Below, piece by piece: positions 62,860 to 64,000 of a DNA stretch of 64,000 nt (within the stretch, counting starts at the first letter, position 1; the number at the start of each line of letters is the position of its first letter). The translations under genes were made by a program, and so were the position numbers. Below the pieces are notes generated by a model. It was given only the letters and a program-made list of their open reading frames with translations, did no database searches and was not told the DNA's origin. This DNA comes from Streptomyces wuyuanensis (GTDB lineage: Bacteria; Actinomycetota; Actinomycetes; Streptomycetales; Streptomycetaceae), in NCBI RefSeq assembly GCF_900103455.1, contig NZ_FNHI01000016.1, forward strand, positions 124,001 to 188,000, in the 5' to 3' direction.

Positions 62860-63530
62860 TGGTCACCACAATTCGAGAAGCATGCCGGTTCAACCATCCG
62901 GCAGACGGCCGGACCGCCCCCGCCGACCGGCGGGGCCCGGAGCCGGCCTTCGGAAATCGGAGAGAACGGGGCGGGCCGGAATGTCACCAGTAGACCCGGC
63001 GCAAGCCCTCACGTCATGCCACCGGAATTCGAGACTTGCCAGGTCCGGCGGGCCGAGGAAGGGCGAAACCGCCGACAGGTCCGCGGACCGGCTCGAATGG
63101 ACGGCGGCACCGGCTCGAAAGACGGCTGTACCGGCGCGAATGTGCGCTGTACCGGTGCGAATGTGGGCGATGGTGCCTTGCAGAGCGGCTCCCAGATCGC
63201 GCCTCGCTTGTCAAGCCCCGAACTCCAGTAGCAGGACAGAAAACGCCCGATCGTGCCTACTGGAATAAGAGGCGATTGAAACCGGAAACGTGGTGCCTTC
63301 CACCACCGCCTCCTATACGAATCCGATATGCGCGACCTCTGACGCAGACGGGACGAGGGCCGCACGACCGCAGGTGAGCGACTCATGAATTCATGGATAT
63401 CCGACCGGCCGGCGACTGATGACCTTGAGACGTTCGGGTCGCCGGCATCCGCTCACGGTCGAGGCCGGAGCCGCCGAAATGCTGCGGCGCTCACGGCCGA
63501 CGGCAGCCGCCGCGTCCGGGAGGGGCTGTC
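62860..63530. other. 670-bp intergenic region before the carrier-protein gene
   Basis: It holds the 21-bp minisatellite (63087-63171) and, after 63230, a less GC-rich stretch (63240-63345) that may contain the promoter of the downstream gene. No gene recognised. Confidence 0.5.
63087..63171. repeat. 21-bp degenerate tandem repeat, four copies
   Basis: Four units beginning ACCGGCTCGAA or close variants: 63087-63108, 63109-63129, 63130-63150, 63151-63171. On the minus strand they would read TFAPVQR-like heptads, but no gene is evident. Confidence 0.75.
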
Positions 63531-64000
63531 GTGACCTGCAACAGCTTCGAAGGGCCTGCCGCCGGGATCGATTCGGCATCCCGGACGAACGCGTCGGCCG
63601 CGGGCGGCGGGGGCACTCCCACCGAGACGCTGCTCGCCGAAGTGCTCGCGGGCGTCCTGCGCACCGAACGGGTACCGGCCGTTGAAATCACGATCAAGGA
63701 CGTCTACCAGCACCCCACCCTCGAGAGCCTGGCGGCCTCGCTGGATCCCGCACCCTCCCCGGAGCCGGTGCGGAAACCGGCCGGCGCGGAGACCCGGCAA
63801 GGCGACGGCACTCCCACCGAGACGCTGCTCGCCGAAGTGCTCGCGGGCGTCCTGCGCACCGAACGGGTACCGGCCGACGGCAACTTCTTCACCGACCTCG
63901 GAGCCGACTCCATGGTCATGGCCCAGTTCTGCGCCCGCGTACGCAAGCGCGACGACCTGCCCACCGTGTCCATGAAGGACGTCTACCGCAGCCCGACGAT
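63531..64000 (+). CDS. carrier-protein/NRPS-like gene, 5' end
   Basis: The frame is open to the window end. GTG at 63531 has a GGGAGGGG ribosome site. The first 27 residues are Gly/Ala/Ser-rich. Residues about 28-75 resemble a phosphopantetheine carrier domain with its middle missing: TPTETLLAEVLAGVLRTERV then directly EITIKDVYQHPTLESLAASL. From about residue 93 a second, complete domain follows: the same first part, then DGNFFTDLGADSMVMAQFCA with the phosphopantetheine Ser in GADSM, then VSMKDVYRSPT. I recall similar carrier domains in Streptomyces Pls/PosA-like peptide synthetases; the rest of the gene is needed to tell. Confidence 0.72.
   Translation, partial: MTCNSFEGPAAGIDSASRTNASAAGGGGTPTETLLAEVLAGVLRTERVPAVEITIKDVYQHPTLESLAASLDPAPSPEPVRKPAGAETRQGDGTPTETLLAEVLAGVLRTERVPADGNFFTDLGADSMVMAQFCARVRKRDDLPTVSMKDVYRSPT
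63612..63876. repeat. 70-bp perfect direct repeat in carrier-protein gene
   Basis: Identical 70-bp copies at 63612-63681 and 63807-63876, offset 195 bp (65 codons), so the frame is kept. They encode the first part of each carrier domain. Confidence 0.9.

Overview
The window looks like chromosomal DNA from a Streptomyces. GC content is very high, third codon positions are almost all G or C, and GTG starts and 4-base ATGA/GTGA overlaps are common. It carries genus hallmarks: a chaplin, a complete conservon (CvnA-D), an XRE/DUF397 pair beside an anti-sigma-type ATPase, and many secreted hydrolases. No rRNA, convincing tRNA, intact insertion sequence or CRISPR array was seen.

Layout. 1-4000: end of a GH38 alpha-mannosidase, a DinB-fold protein, a PLP deaminase/desulfhydrase, and a minus-strand Rrf2 regulator/NIPSNAP pair. 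4660-11430: a candidate ribosomal peptide (RiPP) operon with an MFS exporter, an S9 peptidase, a 39-residue precursor-like peptide, a B12-binding radical SAM enzyme with a CX7CX2C cluster motif, and a DUF5825 protein. The peptide is in frame with the peptidase and shares its stop codon. 11500-19400: M64 peptidase, DUF574-type methyltransferase, DUF397/XRE/ATPase locus, Nudix hydrolase, and a fusion of sigma factor, HX3CX2C motif, membrane segment and CAP domain. 19970-26350: a second peptide system, a cysteine-free double-glycine-leader peptide followed by an HlyD-like adaptor and two NHLP-type ABC exporters, one with a C39 peptidase. 26600-33700: secreted S1 protease and GH16 glucanase flanking a GAGAGCGCTCTC palindrome, a beta-propeller protein, and a VWA protein with a membrane-anchored partner.

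33700-40500: CPBP protease, a gene whose frame appears shifted and then restored, the conservon operon, and N-formylglutamate amidohydrolase. 40900-50000: secreted protein, SMI1/KNR4 protein, AhpD-like protein, LysR regulator, 1130-residue repeat protein, chaplin, small membrane protein. 49446-51253: flavohemoglobin and NsrR with two recognisable NsrR-box candidates. 51700-56500: AI-2E family permease, OFA-type MFS transporter with its small subunit, nucleotidyltransferase. 56800-60900: amidohydrolase and APC permease divergent from a TetR regulator. 60950-64000: a histidine-phosphatase-fold protein lacking both catalytic histidines, a DUF418-type membrane protein, and the start of a carrier-protein/NRPS-like gene with one truncated and one complete carrier domain.

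The two peptide systems (4809-11427 and 19974-26354) are the most interesting parts. In each, a hairpin lies directly after the peptide gene and before the downstream enzyme or exporter genes, which would favour more peptide than machinery. Minisatellite-like tandem repeats of 21 to 36 bp occur at several gene ends and intergenic regions.
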